Assembly: GCA_029204225.1 (NCBI GenBank)
Contig: CM055097.1
Location: 1,347,414 to 1,411,413 of the forward strand
From: Diphasiastrum complanatum
Lineage: Eukaryota > Streptophyta > Lycopodiopsida > Lycopodiales > Lycopodiaceae
Direction of reading: 5' to 3'
DNA length: 64,000 nucleotides
A program made the position numbers and the translations under genes. The notes under the pieces were generated by a model. The model was not told the DNA's origin. It did not search any database and saw nothing but the letters and a program-made list of their open reading frames with translations. Below, one piece after another: positions 48,070 to 60,245 of this stretch (position 1 is its first letter; each line of letters begins with the position of its first letter).

Positions 48070-49228
48070 AAGAGGGCTAGTTATGCAACATAGATTTATT
48101 AACAATTCCTAAGGCTAATCTATGCTTGATAAATGAAGCCTTCAGCAAAGGCTTAGTGAAAATATTATCCACATATGATGATGAATCCACATGCTCCAAG
48201 ATGATGTCCTTTGCTTAAATTTTTCCCTCACAAAGTGATGTGCCACTTTGATATGCTTGTTCCATGCATGAAAGATAGGATTTGAAGGAAGGCCTTGGGC
48301 TAGAATATCGTCACACTTGATGATGGGAACATCCTCACTATTGATGCACTTGAGCTCCACCAAAAGGCACTTGATCCATAAAATCTCATTGATTGTGGTG
48401 CTGAGTGCCTTGTATTAAATTTCAGTTGAAGAAAGTGAGAAAGTGTCTTGCTTCTTCAAGACCTATAGATGGCTTCGTCTCCAAGGATATATCAAATGAA
48501 CTTGTGGACTTTCTATTAATCTTGTCACCTAAAAAATATGAATATGAAAAGCCAATCAAGCAAAGGTTATCTCCTCGATATAGAATTTCAAAATCTAGAG
48601 TGCTAGAAATGTACCTAAGCACAGTCTTGGTTAACTTCCAATGATGGATAAAAGAAGATTGCATATATTGACTCAACCTATTGACACAAAAGCTTAGATC
48701 AGGTCTAGTGATGGTGAGCCAAATCAAGGAGCCCATGAGACTCCTATAGAGGGTGATGTCTGTGAAGGATATTTCATGACCATCTATGGATCCCTTACAT
48801 GATGCTCCATACTAAGTGTCTATGCTTTTGCACTTATCCATATTGAATCTTTTAAGAATTGCAGTAACATGTCTGGATTGACAAATAAAGCTATAAGAAG
48901 ATGTCCTTACTACATCAAGACCCAAGATATAGAACATAAACCAATTAAAAGAAGCTAATAAGGTAATTAAAATATTGATGGTAGTCATCTTTGCCACAAG
49001 AGCAAACGTTTCATCATAATCTAGACCTTTGAATTGAGCATATCCTTTTGCACAAAGCCTAGCTTTATACTTGTTGATAGAACCATCTTGATTATATTTG
49101 ACTCTAATCACCCATTTACAACCAATTGCCTATTTGTTACGTGGAAGATTAACCAACTCCCAAGTTTGATTTGAAATCAAAGCATGAAACTCCAAAGACA
49201 TTGCCTCATGCCAAATCTTTGATTCTAA
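48070..49228 (-). pseudogene. Copia-D RT and RNase H, internally deleted
   Basis: RT start at 49111: MIRVKYNQDGSINKYKARL then CAKGYAQFKGLDYDETF. It jumps near 48930 directly to the RT C-terminal CQSRHVTAILKRFNMDKC, so the palm with YVDD is deleted. Then TRPDLSFCVNRLSQYMQ (48700) and an RNase H end (NPIFHAWNKHIKVAHHFVR, about 48280). Integrase, protease and gag are absent: at 49229 the sequence switches to the LTR of Copia-F. Confidence 0.8.
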
Positions 49229-49229
49229 T

Positions 49230-49981
49230 GCTAGATGAATGATTTGTCGCAAATTGCAAGACAAATTATCTATCGCGAATGATTCGCGAAGAGCTAGACT
49301 GTGCTCGACTGATAATTAGTCGTGAATTATACGCGAAAGACAAGACTAAAAGTTGATCGTCTATTACTAGAAACAGCAACTAGAAAGATCAAACAAAATG
49401 AAGAACAAGCATAATAATATTAACACATATCTGAATGCAGAACAAAGAGCTGTATCACATTAAGTATATCATGTATACAAGTTAATAATGCACTAGAGCA
49501 CAATACAATAGTAGACGAAATCGCGTGCCTTACGAAGCTTATTTTGTCTGTAATGAGGAATGAAACCTCTTCTCTTAGTCTCTTCTTCTCTCGCTTGATC
49601 ATCTGATCATCATCTAGTCATGAATGGTGTGCAGATGTGAAAGTACAGAGTGGATGTGCTGTTTGTAGGAGATCGTGGGTGGCTGCAATATTACAGGTGT
49701 GCAGATGTGAAAGTACAGAGTGGATGTGCTGTTTGTAGGAGATCGTGGGTGGCTGCAATCATTGTCCAATCTGTTAGCGCAACTGCATGGAGTGAGCGTA
49801 AAAAGGGTGCAACGTCAGCCAGTGCTGAAGTGAACGTTGATGATGATGCAAAAAGTGGGTCACTCTTACGAATGGCCTTAGGATAAGATTTACAAGGTGC
49901 CTTAGTTTTTAGGGCACCTTCGGCATTCTGTAGGATAGTGTCCCCTTTTCGCCTAGGAGAGTAGAAGGAATAAATCCAACA
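49230..49981 (-). repeat. Copia-F left (3') LTR, truncated, with 70-bp duplication
   Basis: Matches the right LTR from 53361 onward. It contains a tandem copy of a 70-bp unit (49626-49695 and 49696-about 49763) starting ggtgtgcagatgtgaaag; the right LTR has only one copy, preceded there by a TATA-like tatgtatatatac. Confidence 0.85.
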
Positions 49982-49984
49982 CCC

Positions 49985-51345
49985 CCCTTAATCTGGATCC
50001 TTGAATGCCTTGATCTTCAGACTTAGCAGTGCACAAAATTTGTTGTGTGCATTAATATTGAGTGCTTTTATGAAAATGTCAGTAACCATGTCTTGCATTC
50101 TGCAGTATGTTAAGCTTACCTCCCTGTCGAGAACCTTGCCTTTGATGTAGTGATATCTGATCTCAATGTGCTTACTTCTAGAATGAAATCTAGGGTTGGC
50201 CGATAAGACAATGGCACTTTGGTTGTCACAAAACAAAATTGAAGGGCTGTACTAATACAGATTGATGTCTGACAGCAAATTTCTCAACCAAAACGCTTCC
50301 TTAATAGATTGAGAAGCAGCAATGTATTTTGCTTCAGTAGAAGAAAGTGCGATAGAGTGTGCTTACGACTGTTCCACAAAATAGGACCGTCGTTGAAGAA
50401 GAATGTAAATCCAGATGTGGAGTTACGATTGTCTGCATCTCCTCCCCAGCTTGCATCGGAATAACCATTTAGCTAATGAAGATTGTCGTTGCTGACATCT
50501 CCATAGCAGATGCACTGGTCCATGGTAGCTCAAATATACCTCATGACTCGAATAAGAGTCTTCCAATGGGTAATGCCAAGATTAGCCATGTATTGGCTGA
50601 GTGAGCTAACAGCAAAAGAGATATCTGGTCTTGTACAGACCATTGCATACATGAGCGATCCTAGTATCAATCGATATGGATACTCTCTCATTTGCTCCTC
50701 TTTCTGCTTGGTCTGGGGACTTTGGTCCTTTGACAAATGTAGGCTTGGATCCATTGGTGAGTGGGCTAATTTAAAATTCATCAAATTGTATCTGTTAGGC
50801 ACATTATGAAGATACCTTTGTTGAGTGATGTAAATCAGTCGATTTGCTCTGTCTCTATGGATTTGAATTTCCAGACAGAAGTGAGTTTTGCCCAAATCAG
50901 TCTTGTCGAATTCTGAGAATAGCATCTGTTTCGAATCCTTAACCATATTGGTATTGTTGTTGAAGAGCAATGTATCATCCACGTACAAGGTGATGATAAT
51001 GAAGGATTGTTGCACTGACTTCGAATAAACGTTGCAATCAGCAATGCTTGGTCTAAATCCGTGTTCAATGAGGAATGTATTGATCCTCTGAAACCAAGCC
51101 CTGGCAGACTGTTTCAAGCCGTACAATGTTTTGTGGAGTTTACAGACATAATTCTTCATCTCTTCCAAAACGTATTCTTCAGGATGGATCATGTAGATAT
51201 CTTCTTGTATAACTCCATTCAGATAGGTTGTTTGTACATCAAGTTGATGTACTTCGAGGTCGGCAGCTGCAGCATAAGACAGGAGCATTCAGATCGACAA
51301 ATGTTTGACGACTTGACTAAAAGTCTCACTGTAGTCGACATTCAA
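49985..51345 (-). pseudogene. Copia-F reverse transcriptase and RNase H
   Basis: RT 51288-50530 is open for 252 codons: LDVQTTYLNGVIQEDIYM, CKLHKTLYGLKQSARAWF, TLYVDDTLLF (catalytic YVDD intact), YITQQRYLHNV and TRPDISFAVSSLSQYM. RNase H continues to about 49990 with FCDNQSAIVLSANPRFHSRS. The RT lacks its first about 80 residues because of the deletion near 51345, and a stop near 50530 separates RT from RNase H. Confidence 0.88.
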
Positions 51346-52190
51346 GAGAAGGCTTCTGATTTCTTCTTTATGAAATACACCATCGTCCTTTTGGAGAATT
51401 TGTCAATAAAGGTTATAAAATACTTGGCATTCTTCAACGAAGGATTTTTCATCGGGCCACAAAATATCTGAATGTACAACATCTAGCAATCCTCTAGCAA
51501 CATGTTCATGGCTTGACTTAAATGGTTTCCTAGTCTGTTTACCAACTAGACAGTCTTGACAGACAGGCAACTCGACTTTTATGTGAGGATAGTCGAGATC
51601 AAGAACGATAGATTTTCTAGACATTCGTTGTACAGCAACATGATTTAAATGACCAAGTCTATAATGCCAAAGTAAACCTTTATTTGTACGAATTGAAGTA
51701 CTGAGAGCCTGACTAGAGGCAGAAAAGCAATGACTTAATTTATACAAGTATCCATGCCTCTTTTTGAGTGCTAGGATCTTGCCAGTCCTATCAACTACTT
51801 TACACTGATCACATTCGAACTCTACTCTATGTCCTAAATCTGTGATTCTGCTTACAGAGAGCAGATTTGTAGATAAATTTAGTACATATAGGACTTTAGA
51901 GAGTAGCTTAGATTGATCATTTGCAAAGCTTAATCTTATAGTGCCTTCACCTTTGATAGCTTGTGTGCTATTGTCACCAAGGTGAACGAACTTCTGGGTA
52001 CTGTAAGGTGTATAGGACTCGAAACAACCAATGAGGCTAGTCATGTGCTGAGTGGCTCCGGAATCCAGGAACCAAGAACTGTACCCAGATGCTTCTTGAT
52101 GGTTGGTCATGAAGGCATCATGATTTTCTTCTTGAATAGGCTGTGGAGCTTTTGCAGCTGCATTTGCCACTTGATTCGACTGTCCCTTGC
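51346..52190 (-). pseudogene. Copia-F protease and integrase N-terminal part
   Basis: The open frame 52170-51403 has an intact protease motif, WFLDSGATQHMTS. It also has a pre-integrase HHCC region (HYRLGHLNHVAV, CQDCLVGKQTRKPF) and the beginning of the integrase core (LLDVVHSDI). It then breaks and resumes near 51400 in a later integrase stretch before being cut at about 51345. The catalytic DDE core is mostly lost. Confidence 0.85.
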
Positions 52191-52983
52191 TATTGTTCTT
52201 CGCTTGAAGTATTTGGCAGTCTTAAATTTCGTGGTTGTTTTGTTTGTAGTATATGCAGATTAGTTTCTTCTTTGTCTGCGGATTCGACTGTTCCTTGTGC
52301 TGAGCTGGTTTCTGGACTGGCTTTGATTGCTTCGGGCCTTTCTTCTTTTTTTGCTTTGTCGTGCTCTTGTTGGTATACAAGGCGTGAGAATCAGTTGAAG
52401 AACTCGAGGCTTCGTTCCTTCACATGTCTTCCTGCAACAACATAGTAATGACTCTTGAAAGAGTAAATTCTGGATGAGTCGTGATGATCATCACCCAGCT
52501 GTCTTAAGAACTTGGCAAGCTTGTAAGCATTTGCATCATTGTGTCTTGATCATCTATGACAAATCCGACAACGGCCATTTGTCTTAGTAGGTTCTTGAAT
52601 TGATTAATGTGATTCTGTAGAGAATCACCATTCGTCATCTTGAGGGAGTAGAATTTCTTCCGGATATGTAGCTTAGAAGCTATATCTCGCACTTCGTATA
52701 GTGTGCTCAAGATGTCCCAGACTTCTTTTGATGTTGAGCCTCGGATACATGGCTAATCTGGATATCCGTGATGTTGAGGATGATTAGCATGAAAGCCTTT
52801 CCATCCTTCAGCTTCCATCTGGCGATTGTCGCATTGTCTGCTTTGGGTTTCCCTTCTACACCTGTAACAATGTCAAACAATTATTTTGCCATTAGTACAG
52901 TTTTCATCTTAAATTTTCACAAATGGTAATTGGCTCCATCAAGCTTGTCCATGATAGCATTGGATTTCCCTTGGAAATCCATG
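52191..52983 (-). pseudogene. Copia-F gag (broken)
   Basis: It starts MDFQGKSNAIMDKLDGANYH at 52983 but stops soon after (the LWKF motif reads L-stop-KF). Further stops and a frameshift follow. The open stretch 52710-52504 (LHIRKKFYSLKMTNGDSLQN) is the Gag core. The zinc knuckle near 52250 is altered (CIYYKQNNHEI-stop-DC). Confidence 0.78.
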
Positions 52984-53133
52984 TGGAAGAATTAGTCTAA
53001 GTGATAGGAGAAACTATCAGTGACTTAAGTATGAAAATCTGATATTTATAGAACAAGAAAACAATTACTCTATCGGCTAGTAGAGTCTTGTACTGTGGAA
53101 GCTTATCAAGCTATGAAAATGGCTTTGATACCA

Positions 53134-54216
53134 TGTTGGGAGAGAGAGAGGGGAAGAATAAATGGCGAACATGAACGAGAAACGAACTCGAACAAGAAAT
53201 GAATGAGAAGCGAACTCAAACATAAAATGTTTGTGCGCAGCGGAATGAATTATTTGTCTCTCTCCATAAGCATGGCTACGCCTATCAGAATGAAGGGAAC
53301 TTTAGTGATAGAAATCACAGTCATTCTTGATTATGTAGCCAAACATTTAATGGATGAAGCGCCAGATGAATAATCTGTCGCGAATCGCAAGACAAATTAT
53401 CTGTCGCGAATGATTCGTGAAGAGCTAGACTGTGCTCGACTGATAATTAGTGGCGAATTATTCGCAAAAGACAAGACTAAAAGTTGATCGTCTATTACTA
53501 GAAAGAGCAACTAGAAAGATCAGACAAAATGAAGAACAAGCATAGCATTATTGACACAGATCTGAATGCAGAACAAAGAGCTGTATCAGATTAAGTATAT
53601 CATGTATACAAGTTAATAATGTAGTAGAGAACAATACAATAGCGGACGAAACCGCGTGCCCTAAAAAACTTATTTTGTCTGTAATGAGGAATGAAACCTC
53701 TTCTCTTAGTCTCTTCTTCTCTCACTTGATCATCTGATCATCATCCTATCATAAATGGTGTCCAGAATATGTATATATACATAATATTACAGGTGTGCAG
53801 ATGTGAAAGTACAGAGTGGATGTGTTGTTTGTAGGAGATCGTGGGTGGCTGCAATCGTTGTCTAATCTGTTAGCACAACTGCATGGAGTGAGCGTAAAAA
53901 GGGTGCGACGTCAGCCAGTGCTGAAGTGAACGTTGGTGATGATGCGAAAAGTGGATCACTCTTACGAATGGCCTTAGGATAAGATTTACGGGGTGCCTTA
54001 GTTTCTACTTTCAGCATTCTGTAGGATAGTGTCCCCTTTTCGCCTATCACCATAACCTGTGTAAAAACATTGTGTTCGCGATTCTTTTGCCTTTTATTCA
54101 TCTGTGCGAATTTGGGTGTAAATATGCAGGCTGCGTGACAACGTTAGCAAACATGGAGCATGAATGCAGGCAGATTAAGAATGGGATTTAGGAGAGTAAA
54201 AGGAGTAAATCCAACA
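53134..54216 (-). repeat. Copia-F right (5') LTR
   Basis: 1083 bp, TGTTGGGAGAG..AATCCAACA, next to a good primer site. A TATA-like palindromic tatgtatatatacata lies at about 53768-53783. Confidence 0.9.
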
Positions 54217-54530
54217 TAGAGTACACGGCTTCGATCTGCAACTTATTGTACTCATTTACTTCTATTTCGTTTTGAATCAATACTATTCTTTATTGTGTTC
54301 AGTTTCGTCTCAAACCGTATGCGTTTCTGTATTTCTTCGTGACTAATTATTTGTCTGATAATCTTCAATGCTTAATTGTTTGGCTACGTAATCACTGTAG
54401 TACTGACGATTTCAAAGTTAGTTACTATAAGTTCAAACGTGATTTCTATCACTATTGTCTTGTTTGAAATTGATAGGCATAGTCATGCATTGGAAAGATG
54501 AAGATAGTTTATTCCGCCATGCACGAAAGG
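54217..54530 (+). repeat. LTR end fragment of the A/F family, opposite orientation
   Basis: Contains ttggctacgtaatcac, gatttcaaagttagttacta and gataggcatagtcatgc, the reverse complement of the internal-side end of the Copia-A and Copia-F LTRs. It abuts Copia-F at 54216 with no spacer. Confidence 0.7.
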
Positions 54531-54658
54531 TTTTCTTTTCAAGCTAGACCTATCTTCTGCACATACCACTTTCCGACAGCATAACAAGAAGAAATTGTTA
54601 GTGCACTTATATTTGTATACAACATCATTTTGAATCTACTCATTTTCATATGCAATAG

Positions 54659-54997
54659 TTATGGATTACTTATAGGTTTTCCATTGATAATGAATCTAAA
54701 ATAATTGGGTAGATTGTTATGAGAAAAAACCAACTCTGATCTGATATAATTGAGGCTCCAATGCTCTTCCACCTCAATCATAGTAAAAAATTCTTCATTG
54801 TATTTGATGTTTATCTCTTTTCGATCTGAATGACCATCCACTTGAAAGTCTTGATCTAGTGGTAGCCAAGTCCCACTCATTTTCTTAAATCTCTGATAGC
54901 TGAAGGTTAGACTAAGCATTTGTTTCTCAATCAACAAACAAAATGTTTGTGCATAGCAATGATTTAGACAACTGTTATCAACGCTGACTTTCAACAC
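54659..54997 (-). other. Unidentified 112-codon open frame
   Basis: It has ordinary, non-repetitive protein composition, including MSGTWLPLDQDFQVDG, NEEFFTMIEVEEHWSLNYI and NYFRFIINGKPISNP. I do not recognise the family and no retroelement motif is present. Near its middle a ctatcag/AG boundary resembles a splice acceptor, so the true exon could start near 54895. It may be an exon of a host gene or a captured gene fragment. Confidence 0.3.
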
Positions 54998-54999
54998 AT

Positions 55000-56540
<1,541 letters not shown>

Positions 56541-56544
56541 AAAA

Positions 56545-56607
56545 ATTTTCCTACTTCAAATGCATGACTACGCCTATCAATATTGAACAAAACAATAGTG
56601 ATAGTTT
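56545..56607 (-). repeat. Small A/F-family LTR scrap
   Basis: aaatgcatgactacgcctatc, then caatagtgatag, is the reverse complement of the LTR end seen at 54445-54480. It directly abuts a Gypsy polyprotein fragment. Confidence 0.6.
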
Positions 56608-57500
56608 ATCTCTGGTTCTGAGCACTTTCTTAGGTTCCAAAGGTACACTATGCAACAAATCTTCCAAATGGGATAAATCCTCATCTGATCCAACTGTATC
56701 GCCTTGTTGTAAACTTAGTTTCAAGCGACTTACATGAAATATCGGGTGTGCAGAAAATTTATAGAGATCGAGTTCATATGCCAAAGAACCAATTCTATGT
56801 ACAATCATGAACGATCCACAAAAACGGACAGACAGTTTATAATGCTTCCCTATATGCAATGTCTTAGAATCTTTTGGAATCCTAAGATATACCCATTTAT
56901 CAACTTTAAAATCTCTTGGAGATCTCTTAAGATCGGTATAGTGTTTAGCTCTATCCTAAGCAATACGGATACTATACTTAGCCACTTGCATCATTTCTTG
57001 CATATCACGTAGGAAATCATCAACCTTCTAGATCTTAACAGACTTCATCTCAACATTTACTGGAGATCTAGTTTGAAAATCGTACACAAGTATATAAGGA
57101 CTATAACTTGTAGCCGAATGTTTTCTACTATTATATGCAAACTCAACCAGTGGGAGGTAATCTTCCCAATGAGATTGCATGTGAGAAACATACATCCTCA
57201 AAATAGTTTCCATAGTTTGATTAGTCCCTTCCGTCTGGCCATTTGATTTAAGATGATCAAAAGAACTTAAATTTAAAGAAGTTGTCAGTTTATGGAATAT
57301 TGCTAACCAAAAGTGACCTGTGGACTTAGGATCTCTATCACTAACAATGTCACTTGGCAGACCATACAACCAAAATAATCTTTCAACAAAGATCTGGGCT
57401 AATTCAGAAGCCTTTATAGTTGACTTTACTGGTATGAAAGCAGCTAACCTAGTTAACCGATCCACTACAATCGAGGATAAGTGTGGTTTTAATTTCCTCA
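56608..57500 (-). pseudogene. Gypsy integrase and post-integrase region
   Basis: The open frame 57465-57028 has MDRLTRLAAFIPVKSTIKAS, ERLFWLYGLPSDIVSDRDPK, SNGQTEGTNQTMETILR and LVEFAYNSRKHSAT: the second D and the E of the DDE core. The following frame 56859-56620 has FSAHPIFHVSRLK and PKKVLRTRDK, the segment that leads into a chromodomain, and is cut there. The intervening region has stops. Minus strand. Confidence 0.85.
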
Positions 57501-58180
57501 GTCACATGAGGCAACTCATGCAAGTGGTATTTTACACCAACATATTTCACAGTCGCTACCTATAAAGAGCATAATGAGCTTATAACCTATTATGAAGGCC
57601 TTATGATTATTGCCTTAAGAAGCCTTCAAGGCATTACAACTATTGCTCATAACTAGCACATCAGAGATTCCTCTACGAAGGCATTACAGACAGATTATGA
57701 CCTACAAGCAACCACCGAAGGACAACATCCCTACCGAAGATCCTACGGACAACTTGGCAGATGTTGACATGTAACAACAACAAGACTTACGACTAGCATT
57801 ATGAAGTAAATCATTCTTTTAATCATTTTTTTAATAAGACTTATGTCTGTAAGGAGAGACATGATGTCGAAGATGCAACAAAGATGCAAATAACTTGATT
57901 AACACACTTCGATGCAACACATGATGTTGAATATGCACGAGATGCAACAAAGATGCAAATAAATTGATGAAACACAATCGATACAAACATCTGCTTAGGC
58001 CAGACAGAGAGATAGCAAGCGTAAGCTACAATATGATTTTCATATCATCGTAGCAATTGTAAATCAGAATAAGCTTTGGGCATGTGGTTATCACCGTGAT
58101 GGTATTGTGCTCATCATCATTTCCTACTGATTTGTACATGCTACTTTATGGATTCAATCTTAATGTCTTATTGAGTTCAT
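57501..58180. other. No gene recognised
   Basis: Contains short direct repeats such as gatgcaacaaagatgcaaata (57868 and 57948) but no coding signature. Confidence 0.5.
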
Positions 58181-58410
58181 AATAATATCAATTACGAATG
58201 AATACTTGTCTGATTCATTTTTTTCATAATGTTGCTCTCACATTGTTTCGTTTGAACTGTCTGTTGTTTCCACTTTTGCACTTTCGCACATTTAATCAAT
58301 TTGTGTATGGCTATGTAATCAATTGGATTGATTGTAGAAATTTCAAAGTTTGGATCAAATAAAGTCCACAATAATTTTGGGCTCGAATTTAATAGGCGTA
58401 GTTCATCACA
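58181..58410 (+). repeat. A/F-family-like LTR end, + orientation
   Basis: gtatggctatgtaatcaattgg, gaaatttcaaagttt and taataggcgtagttcatc follow the order of the LTR end at 54375-54480, with more divergence. Confidence 0.5.
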
Positions 58411-59705
58411 CCAAGAAAAACAAGATCATTTATTTGATTTGTTTCATTTTCTCAACACTTTAAGTTCCAGCTATAAACCAAAATTGGCATGTATTGGTGA
58501 AAACCTTAAGGATGTGGAGCTTGTTCAAGTTGTTCTTAATGGCTTATTGGATGATCATGCTAACTTGGTGCAAAGTTTTGCTATTCAAAAGGCTTTGCCA
58601 AGAATGGAGGACCTGCAAGAGGTCTTAGTGGCTGAAGATTTTAAACTCCAAGCAAGAGGAGGATCATCTTCTACATCTCATGTTGGAGAGGAGGAAGCTA
58701 TGTTCTCAAAAGCCAAATTCAAGGGCAAGGGCAAAAGCAACTGGTCAAAAGGGCAAGATCAAGGTGAGCCTTCTACTTTGTTGGCAAGAAGAATAAAGAC
58801 CTAAGCTAAAATGTTTCTATTGTGGAGTCAAAGGACATTTTGCTAGTGATTGCTTCAAGAAGAAGAGAGATCAAGGAGGCAAACCAATCTAACTCTTGAT
58901 GAAGATGGTGTTGATGAACAAATTTCAAATGATGCTTTTGTTATGTCATCATGCTTGTTTAATAATCATGGAGATATTGATCCTTGGTGGATTGATAGTG
59001 GATCTACATCACATATAAAATCTCATGAGTATTATTCATCGTCGATGGCATTTGAAGGTGACAAGAAGGTGATCTACATGGCCAATGATCGTGAGTGTGC
59101 AATCAAAGGGATTGGCACAATTCCTATCTCTCTCTCTACTAGTAGAAATGTGAATTTGAAGGATGTCTTGTTCATTCCATCTATCACTAATAAATCCTCT
59201 TAGTGTGATCCAAAGGCTTGACGAAGGTCAAGGCGAGTTTAATGATGATGCTTGTTTGATCAAGAAGGAAAGTGAATTGACTGCAAAAGGAAGAGGCAAG
59301 GTAAATTGTTCAAACTTGATGCTTGTGTTGTTGCTAACCAAGTTGGCAAAGGAGCAATTGTCATTGCAATAGGTATGGCACAAGAGATTGGGGATCTCAA
59401 CTACAAGTCATTGGAGGTAATGGCAAAGAGGCAAGTTGTCTTTGGTCTTCCAAAATCTCTAACTAGCATAAATCATGTTTGTGAGCAATGTGCTTTATCA
59501 AAGTCACATAGGTTACCTTACAAGAGATCTACATGAAGATCAAGTAAGCCTTTTCAACTTGTGCATTCAGATATTCAAGGAGTTACTACAATTAACAATG
59601 GTGATGCTAAAATGTATGTGACATTTGTTGATGGATTTAGTTGATTTTGTTGGGTGTATCTACTAAACAACAAAGATGAGGTGTTTGATATCTTTGTTGG
59701 AGTTA
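58411..59705 (+). pseudogene. Copia-H gag, protease and integrase start (plus strand)
   Basis: Gag core (LSSSYKPKLACIGENLKDVE, LVQVVLNGLLDDHANLVQSF) lacks its N-terminus. A textbook CCHC zinc knuckle near 58815 reads CFYCGVKGHFASDC, in another frame. Protease WWIDSGSTSHI is at 58985 and continues about 70 codons. The pre-integrase has CEQCALSKSHRLPYKR (59485) and the integrase core start is LVHSDIQG..YVTFVDGFS. It ends near 59700, where unrelated sequence begins. Several stops and shifts. It belongs to a different Copia lineage from A/F. Confidence 0.85.
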
Positions 59706-60245
59706 ATCTTACTCCTACTCACTCTAACTGCCTCCAATTCACTCAAGAAAATAACTCTCTTACAACAGTTTGCAAAAATAAACTGTTTCTCGCACAGTCT
59801 GCAGTTTTACACTTAAACTTCAACAGGCGAGGAATGCGAGGACTGCGACAAAGTGTTCTACGCAACATTTCAGGCAAACCAAGGAACACAAGGTTTTTTG
59901 AATAATACGAGGAATGCGAAATACTGCAGAACTACATGGGTCTTCGTACAAGACCTGTCTATATCTTCATGTTCCAGTGAATAGCCGACCTACGGTTCAA
60001 ATACAGAACTATTAATGATCTTGTAATTGTAATATTAGAATAACATAAGATCATCAAACAACTATATAAGAAAGTGAAGCCAGTTACCGGACCTTTAATT
60101 AAATCACTCATCCTAAAAAAATTATATTTATGGGGTATGTGGTATATTTCGATGAATAAACCTATAACATGATTCTTGTTTCTGATATGCACGTCAAGCT
60201 TAGCGACAGTCTTAATTTGTTATATGTGTATTTAATTTATTTATC
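59706..60245. other. Unassigned sequence, possibly LTR-derived
   Basis: The first part resembles the wording of the A/F LTRs (gaggaatgcgaggactgcg, acagtctgcag) but without a clear alignment. The remainder is AT-rich and unrecognised. Confidence 0.35.

Larger units (their letters stand above)
49230..54216 (-). mobile_element. Copia-F: LTR retrotransposon of the Copia-A family, internally deleted
   Basis: Right LTR 53134-54216 and left LTR 49230-49981, the latter lacking its first about 227 bp. A clear PBS (complement of ggctttgatacca, 53121-53133) adjoins the 5' LTR, and the purine tract is the complement of cccccctta at 49982. The internal order on the minus strand is gag, protease, integrase N-terminus, RT, RNase H, with a deletion of integrase C-terminus to RT N-terminus. 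Stops in gag and zinc-knuckle loss make it non-autonomous. Confidence 0.88.
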
